The notes under the pieces are model-generated. The model was not told the origin of the DNA and did not search any database. It saw only the letters and a list, made by a program, of their open reading frames with translations. This document shows positions 40,585 to 50,125 of a stretch of DNA of 64,000 nucleotides, piece after piece (the stretch's first letter is position 1; each line of letters starts with the position of its first letter). A program made the translations under genes and the position numbers. The stretch lies in contig OZ240237.1 in assembly GCA_965198025.1 (NCBI GenBank), positions 3,410,001-3,474,000 on the forward strand. The letters are read 5' to 3'. This DNA is from CAYWWM01 sp965198025 (GTDB lineage: Bacteria > Acidobacteriota > Terriglobia > 2-12-FULL-54-10).

Positions 40585-40894
40585 GAGACCTCCTGCGTAA
40601 GGCGTAAGGGCGGATTGTAGCAGAAGAAGAAGGAAGGATTGGACCACTGGCCACGCCTCGCTCACGCCCCGGCTCCACCCGGGGCAGGCTCACGCGGCCC
40701 GGACGAATGCAAGGAGGAAAAGTTTCGTAGGCCTGAAGGAATGGGAGTAGAATTTTACGGGATTTCATTCCGTGGAAGAGAGAAAACGAACCGATCCTTG
40801 GTTGGCCTGCGGTTGCCCTGCATCTTCTCTCGGGACTCCCCGGGATGACAGACCAGACATGATTCCTATTTCCAAGTTCTCGAAAGGGTGAACG
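40585..40894. other. Divergent intergenic region
   Basis: 310 bases between the FMN reductase and the ornithine-cyclodeaminase homologue. No gene seen. GAACGATGG around the start at 40895 is preceded by GAAAGGGTGA, the likely ribosome binding site. CCCCGGCTCCACCCGGGG at about 40665 is a short inverted repeat. Confidence 0.4.
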
Positions 40895-41977
40895 ATGGCG
40901 TTGGTGCTGAGCAATGAAGATATCGTGAAACTGCTGCCGATGGATGCGGCGCTCGCGGCGCTCGAACCGTCCTATTGCGATTTTGCGCGGGGGGAGGCGA
41001 TTTCGCCGACGCGGCGCGACATGCTGGCGCCGCTCAAAGAGGCGGAGAAGTGCGTGTACGAGTTCAAGTCGATGCCTTCGGTCTATCCGCGCAAAGGCGT
41101 GGCGGCGTGGCGGGTGAACTCAGACTTCCTGACGTGGCACAAGCGGGCCGGAACGGTACGGCGGGAAAAGCAACCCCGGGCACCGGGCGACCGATACGTG
41201 GGATTGGTGATGCTGTTCAGCATGGAGACGGGCGAACTGCTGGCGGTCTTCCCGGACGGCGAGATGCAGCGCATCCGGGTGGGGGCAGCCAACGGGATCG
41301 CCGCCAAGCACCTTTCGCTGCCGGATGCGAACACGGTGGGGCTGCTCGGGTCGGGGTTCCAGGCCGGGGCGCAACTGCAAGCCATGTGCGCCGTGCGCAA
41401 GATCCAACGCATCCGCGTGTTCAGCCCGAATCCGGAGCACCGGGAGAGCTTCGCCCGGGAATGGACCCCGAAGCTCGGGATCACGGTGGAGCCGGTGGGG
41501 TCGGGGAAAGAGGCGGTGGACGGGGCGCAGATTGCGATCTGCGCGACCAACTCCGCGCAGCCGGTGTTCGAGAAGGAGTGGATCGAACCCGGAATGTTCC
41601 TGACGTCGATCCGGGCGTTCGAGCTCGACCGGCCGACGCTCGAACGGTGCGACGTGCTGTTCATCCACAACCGGAGTTCGGAGCCGGAGAGCTACGTCTC
41701 GGGCGGCGACCGGACGGTGGTGCCGGAACTGGCGACCGGCGGAGCCAAGGCCAAGGGCGGCGTCATCGACTGGGGCGACCAGAAAGAACTGGGCGAGCTG
41801 CTGGTGGGCAAGGCTCCCGGGCGGACCAGTCCGGAGCAAGTAACCTGCTTCGTGAACAACATCGGCATGAGCCTGCAATTCGCGGCCTGCGGAGCGGAAG
41901 CGGTGGCGCGGGCGAGGGCCCAAAAGTTGGGACACGAACTGCCGGGTGAGTGGTTTACGGAGGACGTGCATCCGTAG
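40895..41977 (+). CDS. Ornithine cyclodeaminase / mu-crystallin family oxidoreductase
   Basis: 360 residues. The substrate domain has RRDMLAPL and CVYEFKSMP, the Rossmann domain GLLGSGFQAGAQLQAMCAVR at about 148-168, then the acidic SPNPEHRESFAREW and CATNSAQPVFEKEWIEPGMF. Family members include ornithine cyclodeaminase, alanine dehydrogenase and ketimine reductases. The substrate cannot be decided; ketimine or amino acid is probable. A TPR protein follows 83 bases downstream on the same strand. Confidence 0.85.
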   Translation: MALVLSNEDIVKLLPMDAALAALEPSYCDFARGEAISPTRRDMLAPLKEAEKCVYEFKSMPSVYPRKGVAAWRVNSDFLTWHKRAGTVRREKQPRAPGDRYVGLVMLFSMETGELLAVFPDGEMQRIRVGAANGIAAKHLSLPDANTVGLLGSGFQAGAQLQAMCAVRKIQRIRVFSPNPEHRESFAREWTPKLGITVEPVGSGKEAVDGAQIAICATNSAQPVFEKEWIEPGMFLTSIRAFELDRPTLERCDVLFIHNRSSEPESYVSGGDRTVVPELATGGAKAKGGVIDWGDQKELGELLVGKAPGRTSPEQVTCFVNNIGMSLQFAACGAEAVARARAQKLGHELPGEWFTEDVHP

Positions 41978-42059
41978 ACAAACAGTGAATCGTGAGGAGT
42001 GGATAGCGCAACCAGCATGTTGGGGGCAAGGCTTCGCGGCTAGCGTCCCGGAGCAAGAT

Positions 42060-43028
42060 ATGAACCGGATGGTTTTCTGGGTCATTGCTTTGCTTGTGAT
42101 CTCATGTCCGGCAGTGTTGCGGGCGCAAGAGGGGAGCGGCGAGACCGGGGCGCCGCAGGAAGAATCGGCGGCGGAACTGATGATGCGGGGGAATCAGTTC
42201 TCCCATCACGATGACCTGGCGCGCGCGGAAGCGGAATATCGGAAGGCGGTTCAAGCGGCTGAAGAGAATGGTTCCGAAAGCAGCGAATTGATTGTGCCGC
42301 TTCATGCGCTGGCGGTTACCTACGCCAATCAGCACAAACAAGCAGAGGCGGAGGCGACATTCCGACGGCTTCTTTCCGTTCAGGAAAAGGCGCTGGGGCC
42401 GGACGATCCGGCGGTCGCGACGACGGTGCTGTCGCTCGCGTTCGCTTCCGAGTTGCTCGGGAAGCACGACGAAGCCCTTCGATACTTCGAGCAGTCCCTG
42501 GGCATTCTGGAAGGGAAGTTCGGGCCGGAGGACGTCCGGGCAGCCGAGGCGCTGACGGCGCTGGCGGGATTCAAGGCAAGGATGGGAGAGTATGCCGAGG
42601 CCCGGCCACTGCTCGAACGCGCGCTGCCGATTCAGGAGCAGGCGCTGCGGCCGGACAGCCCGATGCTGGGAGGGACGCTCTACAACCTGGGCAAGGTTTA
42701 CAACGAATCCAACGAGGCGGCGAAGGCGGAGCCAGTGCTGGCGCGTGCCGTCGCCGTCCTGGGAAACTATTTCGGGCGGGACAATCCGAACGTCGCGGGG
42801 GCGCTGCGCGAACTGGCGATTTCCTATTCCAGGCAAGAAAAGTACGCGCAGGCGGAAACGATCTACCGGCGGGTGGTGGAGCTAAGGGAGAGAGAGTTTG
42901 GGCCGGATGCGCCGGAACTGGCGCCGGTTTTGGACGACTGGAGCGCCGTGCTGCTCCGTCTCGACCGCGAGGCGGATGCGGCTGCCGTCAGGAATCGCGC
43001 GGATACGATTCGGGCGGGTGAGCAGTAG
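42060..43028 (+). CDS. Exported tetratricopeptide-repeat protein
   Basis: 322 residues from ATG 42060. Signal peptide MNRMVFWVIALLVISCPAVL ending RAQ. Six or so 42-residue kinesin-light-chain-type TPRs follow, each with a [A/L]..L..[A/Y] pattern and the linker GPD or GPE (EKALGPDDPAVATTVLSLAF, EGKFGPEDVRAAEALTALAG, EQALRPDSPMLGGTLYNLGK). Periplasmic scaffold for protein-protein contacts; partner unknown. Confidence 0.85.
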   Translation: MNRMVFWVIALLVISCPAVLRAQEGSGETGAPQEESAAELMMRGNQFSHHDDLARAEAEYRKAVQAAEENGSESSELIVPLHALAVTYANQHKQAEAEATFRRLLSVQEKALGPDDPAVATTVLSLAFASELLGKHDEALRYFEQSLGILEGKFGPEDVRAAEALTALAGFKARMGEYAEARPLLERALPIQEQALRPDSPMLGGTLYNLGKVYNESNEAAKAEPVLARAVAVLGNYFGRDNPNVAGALRELAISYSRQEKYAQAETIYRRVVELREREFGPDAPELAPVLDDWSAVLLRLDREADAAAVRNRADTIRAGEQ

Positions 43029-43064
43029 CGGACCTGCAAGTCACTCGTGCCATCAGCCGGTCTA

Positions 43065-43340
43065 TCAGCGCACAGCGATCGTCACGGTGTTGGACACCGC
43101 TCCTTCGATAGACAAAACCAGAGGCACAGCGTCACCAGATGGCGCGTCGTCGGGTACCCGCGCGTTGACTTGATACAGGCCGACCTGTCCCGGGGCAAGC
43201 CCGGAGAACGAGACCTCAGCCGGAACGGCGCCAATCGTCACTGAAGGAGCGGCAATTGTCCGGGAGAGCGGGTCTGCTGGGGACAACGAACCACTCTGCG
43301 GTTCGTTATCCACGGCTCCGAGTCCCGTGGCGCGCTTCGC
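43065..43340 (-). pseudogene. C-terminal TIGR03437-like domain fragment
   Basis: The minus strand reads ATGLGAVDNEPQSGSLSPAD, SVTIGAVPAEVSFSGLAPGQ, VGLYQVNARVPDDAPSGDAV and ends SNTVTIAVR. This is the conserved end of the large exported proteins of Solibacter-type Acidobacteria (TIGR03437). Upstream, the frame (TERESRIHELEAKR) no longer resembles the domain and there is no start signal; the rest of the gene is missing. It lies between two unrelated genes, so it marks a deletion or rearrangement. Confidence 0.65.
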
Positions 43341-43395
43341 TTCCAGTTCATGAATGCGACTTTCTCTCTCCGTGACGGCACACCGTCTGCCGCAC

Positions 43396-44412
43396 TCAGA
43401 AAATCGCCAGGGGGTTGATGGGGGAACCGGTGCCGCCTTCGACGGCGAGCGGGGCGAAGGTGATCATGAACTCGTAGCGGTTCAGGCGCCGGGCCGTTTC
43501 GACTACGCGCTCGAGGTCGAGGTTCTCGACGATGCCGGCGCCGAGCCAGACGAGCAGCGCTTCATGAATCGGGTTGCCGACGATGCCCTGCTCAGGGCCC
43601 CAGCCGGGGCGCGGGTTCCAGTCAATGTTGAAGTCGTGACCGGCGAAGGCGATGTCGCGCTCCTTGAAGAAGGGAATGGTGTCGGCGAAGTAACCGGCGA
43701 CCCGGCCGGCGTGCGGGCCGACGGCGGCGCGGCGCTTCCAGCGGCCGACATAGAGCAGAATCACGTCACCCGGTCCGACTTCGACGCCGGCCTGCTGCTC
43801 CCAGGCTTCGAGGTCGGCGCGGGTGATGGGGGTTCCGGGCTCGATCCAGTCAACGCCTTTGAGCTGCGGCATGTCATAGAGCACGGCGCGGGTGGTGATG
43901 CCGTCGCGGCGGCCCATCACGTCGCCCTGCCGGCAGCCGGTTTCCTCCGAGATGTTTTCGGAGGCCGAGTAGCCGTTGTACATGCGATTCTCAAATAAGA
44001 AGTGGCAGAAGGCGTCGATGTGGGCGGTGGCCAGTCCGTGGTAACTCACAGAGAAACTGTCGGCGGTGCCGCGGTCGCTGAGGCGGGTGGTGGTGCGCTC
44101 GAATGTCCGGTCGTCGGGGACATCGGCCGCAGGCTGCTGCGGGACCGGCGAGGACATCGAAACGACGATGCCGGATTGAACCAGCGCCGCCGCCGCGCGG
44201 ACCTTCTCGGGAGTGATCAGGTTGGCGGTGCCTTTCTGGTCGTTGGGACCCCAGCGGCCCCAGTTGCTGAACTCGCTGCGCCAGCGGACAAAGTCCTCCG
44301 GGGTCACGGTCGTGGGAGGGTTCTGGCCAGAGGCAGGCTGCTGCACCATGCCGAAAACGAATGCGACAAGCAGGAAGCTTGCGAGCAACGGATGCATGAA
44401 CCGACGATCCAT
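43396..44412 (-). CDS. Cyclase-family protein (kynurenine formamidase-like, PF04199), exported
   Basis: 338 residues; signal peptide ending QQPASGQ. The metal-binding motif HGLATAHIDAFCHFLF corresponds to HGGTHxDAPxH of the family, and GDVILLYVGRWKR and the later GHDFNIDWNP follow. This family hydrolyses formamide or cyclic amide/ester bonds. Cytoplasmic kynurenine formamidases lack a signal peptide, so this is a periplasmic variant of unknown substrate. Confidence 0.85.
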   Translation of the reverse strand: MDRRFMHPLLASFLLVAFVFGMVQQPASGQNPPTTVTPEDFVRWRSEFSNWGRWGPNDQKGTANLITPEKVRAAAALVQSGIVVSMSSPVPQQPAADVPDDRTFERTTTRLSDRGTADSFSVSYHGLATAHIDAFCHFLFENRMYNGYSASENISEETGCRQGDVMGRRDGITTRAVLYDMPQLKGVDWIEPGTPITRADLEAWEQQAGVEVGPGDVILLYVGRWKRRAAVGPHAGRVAGYFADTIPFFKERDIAFAGHDFNIDWNPRPGWGPEQGIVGNPIHEALLVWLGAGIVENLDLERVVETARRLNRYEFMITFAPLAVEGGTGSPINPLAIF

Positions 44413-44553
44413 CAGGTCCTCCGAGAAGATCGAATCGTTGTATTGCCTATGCGGAGAAGCCTACGCTGGCCGAGCGCGGGCGGTCAAGGGCGAATTGGGT
44501 GCGAGCTGCCCTCAGGTGCGAATGCCTGCAACCGGACAACAGCACACGCTATC

Positions 44554-45441
44554 TTACTCCTTGACTTCACGCTGCAAGAGTTCGAGGAAGCGGATGGCGG
44601 CGGGAGTGAGTTTCTTGCGGCGGCGGTGGATGATGCCGATCGTGCGGACGAGCTCGGCGCCGTTGAAGGGAATGGCGCTCAGCAGGCCAAGCGAGACATC
44701 CTGGCGGACGGTGGGCTCGGGCAGGATGCTGACCCCTTCGCCGATGCCGACAGCCTCTTTGATGTTGGCGATGTTGTCAAACTCCATGACGGGGCGGACG
44801 GCGACACGATGATCCTTGAGGTAGCGGTCAATCACTTTCCGAATGTAGAGATCGTCGTCGAAACAGACGAAGGGCTGGCCGTCGAGCTGCGTGGCCTCGA
44901 CGTGGCTTTGGGCGGCCAGCGGATGCTCGCGGTTGGTGGCCACGATCATCTGCTCGCGCCGCCAGGGTATGATCGTCAGATCCTTAGTGGGGTTGGGATA
45001 GCTCAGCAGGCCGATGTCAGCCTTGTCGTCCAAGATGGCGTCATAGACTGCGTCGGTGCGGAGGTATTCGAGATGCACGGTGGCCTGGGGATAGAGGCGC
45101 ATGAACTCGCGCGTGTGGCGGGCCATGTCATAGAGACCGATGGAGTAGATGCTGGCGACGCGGACCGGTCCGCTGATCTGGTCCTTGAAAGCTTCGAGGC
45201 CGGCCTGCAACTGCTCGTAGCGGCGGAGCATGTCGCGTGCCGCGCGGAGGTATACTTCCCCGGCTGGAGTGAGCACCAAGGGGCGCTTGCGGCGCTCAAT
45301 CAGGCGGAGGCCGAGCGACTCCTCCAGGTGCTGCATCTGCTGGCTGGCAGCCGATTGGCTGATGGAATTCAGCTTCGCGCCACGGGTAAAACTCTCCGAC
45401 TCAGCTATGTCTCTGAATAATTTGAAAGTCACCAAATCCAT
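44554..45441 (-). CDS. LysR-type transcriptional regulator, divergent from gltBD
   Basis: 295 residues. N-terminal winged helix: FKLFRDIAESESFTRGAKL, SISQSAASQQMQHLEESLGL, RLIERRKRPLVLTPAGEVYL. Effector domain from 92 (GPVRVASIYSIGLYDMARHT). It starts 146 bases from gltB on the opposite strand, the same arrangement as gltC and gltAB in Bacillus subtilis. Control of glutamate synthase is therefore likely but rests on position. Confidence 0.88.
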   Translation of the reverse strand: MDLVTFKLFRDIAESESFTRGAKLNSISQSAASQQMQHLEESLGLRLIERRKRPLVLTPAGEVYLRAARDMLRRYEQLQAGLEAFKDQISGPVRVASIYSIGLYDMARHTREFMRLYPQATVHLEYLRTDAVYDAILDDKADIGLLSYPNPTKDLTIIPWRREQMIVATNREHPLAAQSHVEATQLDGQPFVCFDDDLYIRKVIDRYLKDHRVAVRPVMEFDNIANIKEAVGIGEGVSILPEPTVRQDVSLGLLSAIPFNGAELVRTIGIIHRRRKKLTPAAIRFLELLQREVKE

Positions 45442-45586
45442 GCAGCCATAATACTATAAGAAAATCTAATTTAAACATTTTTCTTCTTTTTTATTGACTT
45501 ATGATAAAGAGCCGGATATGTTGTATGGCACGCTGGGCGAGTGTCGGCCAGCGAAACCGCACTCAGCGGTGCAGGCGGAACAGAAG
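45442..45586. promoter_or_regulatory. Divergent LysR/gltB promoter region
   Basis: AT-rich in contrast to its surroundings (ATAATACTATAAGAAAATCT, then TTTTTCTTCTTTTTTATTGACT). TTGACT at 45494-45499 with TATGTT about 17 bases later is a possible gltB promoter, which would put transcription start near 45530 and favour translation from ATG 45587. ATTATAG/CTATAAG-like half-sites could be LysR contacts (T-N11-A), not certain. Confidence 0.45.
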
Positions 45587-48500
45587 ATGAACCTCAGCGG
45601 AATGCCCCAACCACAGGGACTGTACGATCCAGCGTTCGAGCACGACGCCTGTGGGATCGGTTTTGTGGCGGACATCCGGGGACGGAAGTCGCACGCAATC
45701 GTCAAGAAAGGCCTCCAAGCACTGATCAACCTGACGCATCGAGGGGCCTGCGGGTGCGACGACCGGACGGGCGACGGAGCGGGGGTGGTGCTGCAGGTTC
45801 CCCACGAGTTCTATGGACGCGAGTGTGACCGGTTGGGGTTCGGACTGCCCGAAGCGGGGCGTTACGGCGTCGGAATGATCTTTCTGCCGCAAGAAACAGC
45901 GATGCAGTCCGAATGCGAGCGGCTGCTGGAAGAAATCGTTGCGGAGGAAGGACAGCAGGTTCTGGGCTGGCGCACGGTTCCGACGGACAACTCGCCGCTG
46001 GGGCGGCTGGGGATCGAGACGCAGCCGGCGATCCGTCAGATCTTCATCGGGGCGGCAGGGGGCGCAGACGAGGCGGCGCTCAACCGGAAGCTGTACGTGA
46101 TCCGCAAGCGGATGCAGGCGGAGATCCGGAAGCGCAAGATCGAGAAGTTCTACATCCCGAGCATGTCGGCGTCGACGGTGGCATACAAGGGAATGCTGCT
46201 GGCAACGCAAATCGGGCCATTTTACAAGGATCTGCAGGACCCGCTGTTCCAGACAAGTCTGATACTGATTCACCAGCGGTACTCGACGAACACGTTTCCG
46301 AGCTGGGAGCTGGCACAGCCATTCCGGTACGTGGCGCACAACGGCGAGATCAACACGCTCCGAGGGAACATCAACTGGATGCATGCACGGGAGTCCATGA
46401 TGGAGTCGCCGCTGTTCGGCGAAGACATGCAAAAAGTGTTTCCGATCATCGAGTCGGAGGGCAGCGACTCGGCGATGATTGATAACGCGATCGAGCTGCT
46501 GCTGCTGGGCGGGAGGACGCTGCCGCACGCGATGATGATGGTGATTCCGGAAGCGTGGAGCACCAATCCGCACATGCCGCACTACAAGCGGGCCTTCTAC
46601 GAGTATCACGCGGCTCTGACGGAGGCTTGGGACGGACCGGCGGCGATGGTGTTCACGGACGGAAAGGTGGTGGGCGGGACGCTCGACCGGAACGGGCTGC
46701 GGCCGTGCCGCTACACGGTGACGCACGACGATCTGGTGATCCTGGGATCGGAGACCGGGGTGCTGGCGCTGCAGCCGGAAGAGGTAAAGCACAAAGGACG
46801 GCTGCAACCGGGACGCATGTTCCTGGTGGATACGCTCCAGGGACGGATCATCGAAGACGAAGAGATCAAGAGGGACTACGGAACCCGGCGGCCATACGGG
46901 CGATGGCTGGAAGAGAACCTGATCGAGATCGAAGACCTGCCGGCGCCGGCGCACGTGACCGCTCCCAACGACGAGACGCTGCTCGAACGGCAGCGGGCGT
47001 TCGGGTACACGCAGGAAGACCTGCGGATGCTCCTGGGGCCGATGGCGAACCAGGGGCAGGAGCCGGTGGGCTCGATGGGAACCGACACACCGCTGGCGTG
47101 CCTGTCGGACAAGCCGCAACTTCTGTTCCACTACTTCAAGCAACTATTCGCGCAGGTCACGAATCCGCCGATCGATCCGATCCGGGAAGAGCTGGTGATG
47201 TCGCTGCTCAGCTACATCGGGCAGGAGCGGAATATTCTGGACGAGACGCCGAAGCACTGCCACCTGCTGAAAATCTGCGATCCAATCCTGACGAACCGGG
47301 AACTGGAAAAAGTGCGCTCGCTCGAGCGAGGCGACTTCCTAGCGACGACGCTGCCGACGCTGTTTCCGGTGGCCGAAGGATCCGCGGGACTGCAGAAAGC
47401 CCTGGACGAGTTGTGCCAGAAAGCATCCCAAGCGGTGGCGGACAAATACACCGTGCTGATTCTCTCGGACCGGGAGATGGACCGCGAGCGGGCGCCCATC
47501 CCCAGCCTGCTGGCGCTGGCGGCGGTGAACAATCATCTGGTGCGCGAGGGAACGCGGATGCCGTGCGCGCTAGTGGTGGAATCGGGCGAGCCACGGGAAG
47601 TGCACCACTTCGCGCTGCTGATCGGGTACGGGGCCAGCGCGGTGAACCCCTATCTGGCTCTCGAAACACTCGGCGGGCTGGTACGGGAAGGGCGACTGCC
47701 TCCTGAGATCACGTGGGAAAAGGCGGTCTACAACTTCACAAAGGCAGTCAACAAGGGGCTGCTGAAAATCTTCTCGAAGATGGGGATCTCGACGCTCCAG
47801 AGCTATCGCGGGGCGCAGATTTTCGAGGCCATCGGGCTGAACCGGGACCTGGTGGAGCGGTACTTCACCGGGACGGCGTCGCGGATCGAGGGAATCGACC
47901 TCGACGTGATTGCGAAGGAAACTGCGATGCGGCACGCACACGCCTTCCAGCCGGTGACCGACGCCGACCTCGAACTGGACGTGGGCGGACATTACCAGTA
48001 CCGGGTGCGCGGCGAGTTCCACATGTTGAATCCGCTGACAGTGGCGAAGGTGCAGCATGCAGTGCGGCAGCAAAGCTATGCCACATACCAGGAATACACG
48101 CGGCTCATGAACGACTATAGCCAGCAACTCTGCCAGCTGCGTGGGCTGCTGGAGTTCAAACGAGCCGAGAAACCGATCCCGCTCGACGAGGTTGAGCCCG
48201 CCAACGAGATCGTGAAGCGGTTTGCCACCGGTGCGATGTCCTACGGTTCGATCAGCAAGGAGGCACACGAGACGCTGGCGGTGGCGATGAACCGCATCGG
48301 CGGTAAGAGCAATACGGGCGAAGGCGGCGAGGACGAAGACCGCTACACGCGCGACCCGAACGGGGACTTGCGGTCGAGCGCCATCAAGCAGGTGGCGTCG
48401 GGGCGCTTCGGCGTGACGACGAATTACCTGGTAAACGCGCAGGAACTGCAAATCAAGATGGCGCAGGGAGCCAAGCCCGGCGAGGGAGGGCAGCTTCCGG

Positions 48501-50125
48501 GCCACAAAGTGAGCGGAGGCATCGCCAAGACGCGGCATTCGATCCCCGGCGTAGGGCTGATCTCGCCGCCGCCGCACCACGACATCTACTCCATCGAGGA
48601 CCTAGCGCAATTGATCCACGACCTCAAGAACTCGAACCCGCAGGCGCGCGTTGCGGTGAAGCTGGTCTCGGAAGTCGGCGTGGGCACGATCGCGGCCGGG
48701 GTGTCGAAGGGGCACGCGGACGTGGTGCTGATCAGCGGAGACACGGGCGGCACGGGAGCGTCACCGCTGTCTTCGATCAAGCATGCCGGAATCCCGTGGG
48801 AGCTGGGGCTGGCAGAAACGCAGCAGGTGCTGGTGATGAACGATCTGCGCGGGCGGATCATCGTGCAGACGGACGGCAAGATGACGAACGGGCGGGACGT
48901 GGCCGTGGCGGCGCTGCTGGGTGCGGAGGAGTTCGGCTTCTCGACGCTGCCGCTGATCTCGATGGGCTGCATCATGATGCGCAAGTGCCACCTGAACACT
49001 TGCCCGGTTGGAATCGCGACGCAAGACCCGGTGCTGCGGGCGAAATTCACGGGAACCCCGGAGAGCGTCATCCAATTCTTCTTCTTCGTTGCCGAAGAAG
49101 TCCGGCAGATCATGGCCGAGATGGGAATCCGGCGCATGGACGACATGATCGGGCGCTCGGACCTGCTGCAGGTAAAAGAAGAGGTCATTCGCAATCACTG
49201 GAAGGCGAAAGGGCTCGATTTCTCAAGCATCCTCTACCAGCCGACCGCGGCGGCCGATATTGCGCGGCACAAAGTGCAGGAACAGGACCACGGGCTTGAA
49301 AAAGCGCTGGACTACAAGTTGATCGAGCTGGCGAAGCACGCGCTCGAAGGCGCCGGTCCAGTCGAGATCAAGCTGCCGATCCGAAACGTCCACCGCACGG
49401 TAGGGACGATGCTCTCGAGCGAGATCGCAAAGCGGTACGGCTCGGCGGGGCTACCGGACGACTACATCCACTGCCATTTCACAGGGTCGGCAGGGCAGAG
49501 CTTCGGGGCGTTCGCGGCCAAGGGGCTGACGCTGGTGCTCGAAGGCGACGCCAACGACTACACCGGCAAAGGGCTGTCGGGTGCGCGGATGATCATCTAT
49601 CCGCCGAAGGGCTCAAACTTCGTCTTTGAAGAAAACATTCTGATCGGGAACGTGGTCCTGTACGGCGCGACAAGCGGCGAGGCGTTTTTCAACGGCATGG
49701 CCGGGGAGCGCTTCGCGGTGCGGAACAGCGGCGTGACGGCCGTGGTGGAAGGAGTCGGCGACCACGGCTGCGAGTACATGACGAACGGGCTGGTGGTGGT
49801 GCTCGGGAAGACCGGGCGTAACTTCGCAGCGGGGATGAGCGGCGGGATCGCTTACGTGCTGGACGAAGATGGATACTTCGGCGGGAAACGCTGCAATCTA
49901 GCGATGGTGGATCTGGAAGAGGTCACCGAAGAGGTCGACATCCACGTGCTGCGGGATCTGATCGAGCGGCACTTCGAGTACACCGAAAGTCCGAAGGCGG
50001 AATGGGTGCTCGCGAATTGGGAGACGATGATCCCGAAATTCGTGAAGGTATTCCCGCACGAATACAAGCGAGTGCTACGGGAATGGGCCAGCGCGCGGGA
50101 GGGAGAACAAGTGCCGCATGGGTAA
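45587..50125 (+). CDS. gltB: Glutamate synthase large subunit
   Basis: 1512 residues from the chosen start MNLSGMPQPQGLYDP; ATGs at 45494 and 45518 add up to 31 residues that do not look conserved. The N-terminal propeptide ends at HDACGIGFVAD, and Cys is the glutaminase nucleophile after cleavage. Glutaminase domain to about 430; the central domain follows; the FMN/2-oxoglutarate barrel is near 850-1220 with SGGIAKTRHSIPGVGLISPP and SGDTGGTGASPLSSIKHAGI; the 3Fe-4S cluster motif is CIMMRKCHLNTCPVGIATQ; the C-terminal beta helix ends GYFGGKRCN. Converts glutamine and 2-oxoglutarate to two glutamates. gltD overlaps by eight bases. Confidence 0.97.
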   Translation: MNLSGMPQPQGLYDPAFEHDACGIGFVADIRGRKSHAIVKKGLQALINLTHRGACGCDDRTGDGAGVVLQVPHEFYGRECDRLGFGLPEAGRYGVGMIFLPQETAMQSECERLLEEIVAEEGQQVLGWRTVPTDNSPLGRLGIETQPAIRQIFIGAAGGADEAALNRKLYVIRKRMQAEIRKRKIEKFYIPSMSASTVAYKGMLLATQIGPFYKDLQDPLFQTSLILIHQRYSTNTFPSWELAQPFRYVAHNGEINTLRGNINWMHARESMMESPLFGEDMQKVFPIIESEGSDSAMIDNAIELLLLGGRTLPHAMMMVIPEAWSTNPHMPHYKRAFYEYHAALTEAWDGPAAMVFTDGKVVGGTLDRNGLRPCRYTVTHDDLVILGSETGVLALQPEEVKHKGRLQPGRMFLVDTLQGRIIEDEEIKRDYGTRRPYGRWLEENLIEIEDLPAPAHVTAPNDETLLERQRAFGYTQEDLRMLLGPMANQGQEPVGSMGTDTPLACLSDKPQLLFHYFKQLFAQVTNPPIDPIREELVMSLLSYIGQERNILDETPKHCHLLKICDPILTNRELEKVRSLERGDFLATTLPTLFPVAEGSAGLQKALDELCQKASQAVADKYTVLILSDREMDRERAPIPSLLALAAVNNHLVREGTRMPCALVVESGEPREVHHFALLIGYGASAVNPYLALETLGGLVREGRLPPEITWEKAVYNFTKAVNKGLLKIFSKMGISTLQSYRGAQIFEAIGLNRDLVERYFTGTASRIEGIDLDVIAKETAMRHAHAFQPVTDADLELDVGGHYQYRVRGEFHMLNPLTVAKVQHAVRQQSYATYQEYTRLMNDYSQQLCQLRGLLEFKRAEKPIPLDEVEPANEIVKRFATGAMSYGSISKEAHETLAVAMNRIGGKSNTGEGGEDEDRYTRDPNGDLRSSAIKQVASGRFGVTTNYLVNAQELQIKMAQGAKPGEGGQLPGHKVSGGIAKTRHSIPGVGLISPPPHHDIYSIEDLAQLIHDLKNSNPQARVAVKLVSEVGVGTIAAGVSKGHADVVLISGDTGGTGASPLSSIKHAGIPWELGLAETQQVLVMNDLRGRIIVQTDGKMTNGRDVAVAALLGAEEFGFSTLPLISMGCIMMRKCHLNTCPVGIATQDPVLRAKFTGTPESVIQFFFFVAEEVRQIMAEMGIRRMDDMIGRSDLLQVKEEVIRNHWKAKGLDFSSILYQPTAAADIARHKVQEQDHGLEKALDYKLIELAKHALEGAGPVEIKLPIRNVHRTVGTMLSSEIAKRYGSAGLPDDYIHCHFTGSAGQSFGAFAAKGLTLVLEGDANDYTGKGLSGARMIIYPPKGSNFVFEENILIGNVVLYGATSGEAFFNGMAGERFAVRNSGVTAVVEGVGDHGCEYMTNGLVVVLGKTGRNFAAGMSGGIAYVLDEDGYFGGKRCNLAMVDLEEVTEEVDIHVLRDLIERHFEYTESPKAEWVLANWETMIPKFVKVFPHEYKRVLREWASAREGEQVPHG

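Noticed and set aside
44002..45420. 472-codon plus-strand frame opposite the cyclase and LysR genes
   Set aside because: It runs antisense through two firm genes and has no domain.
45563..47143. 526-codon minus-strand frame opposite gltB
   Set aside because: Arg/His/Pro-rich antisense shadow of gltB.
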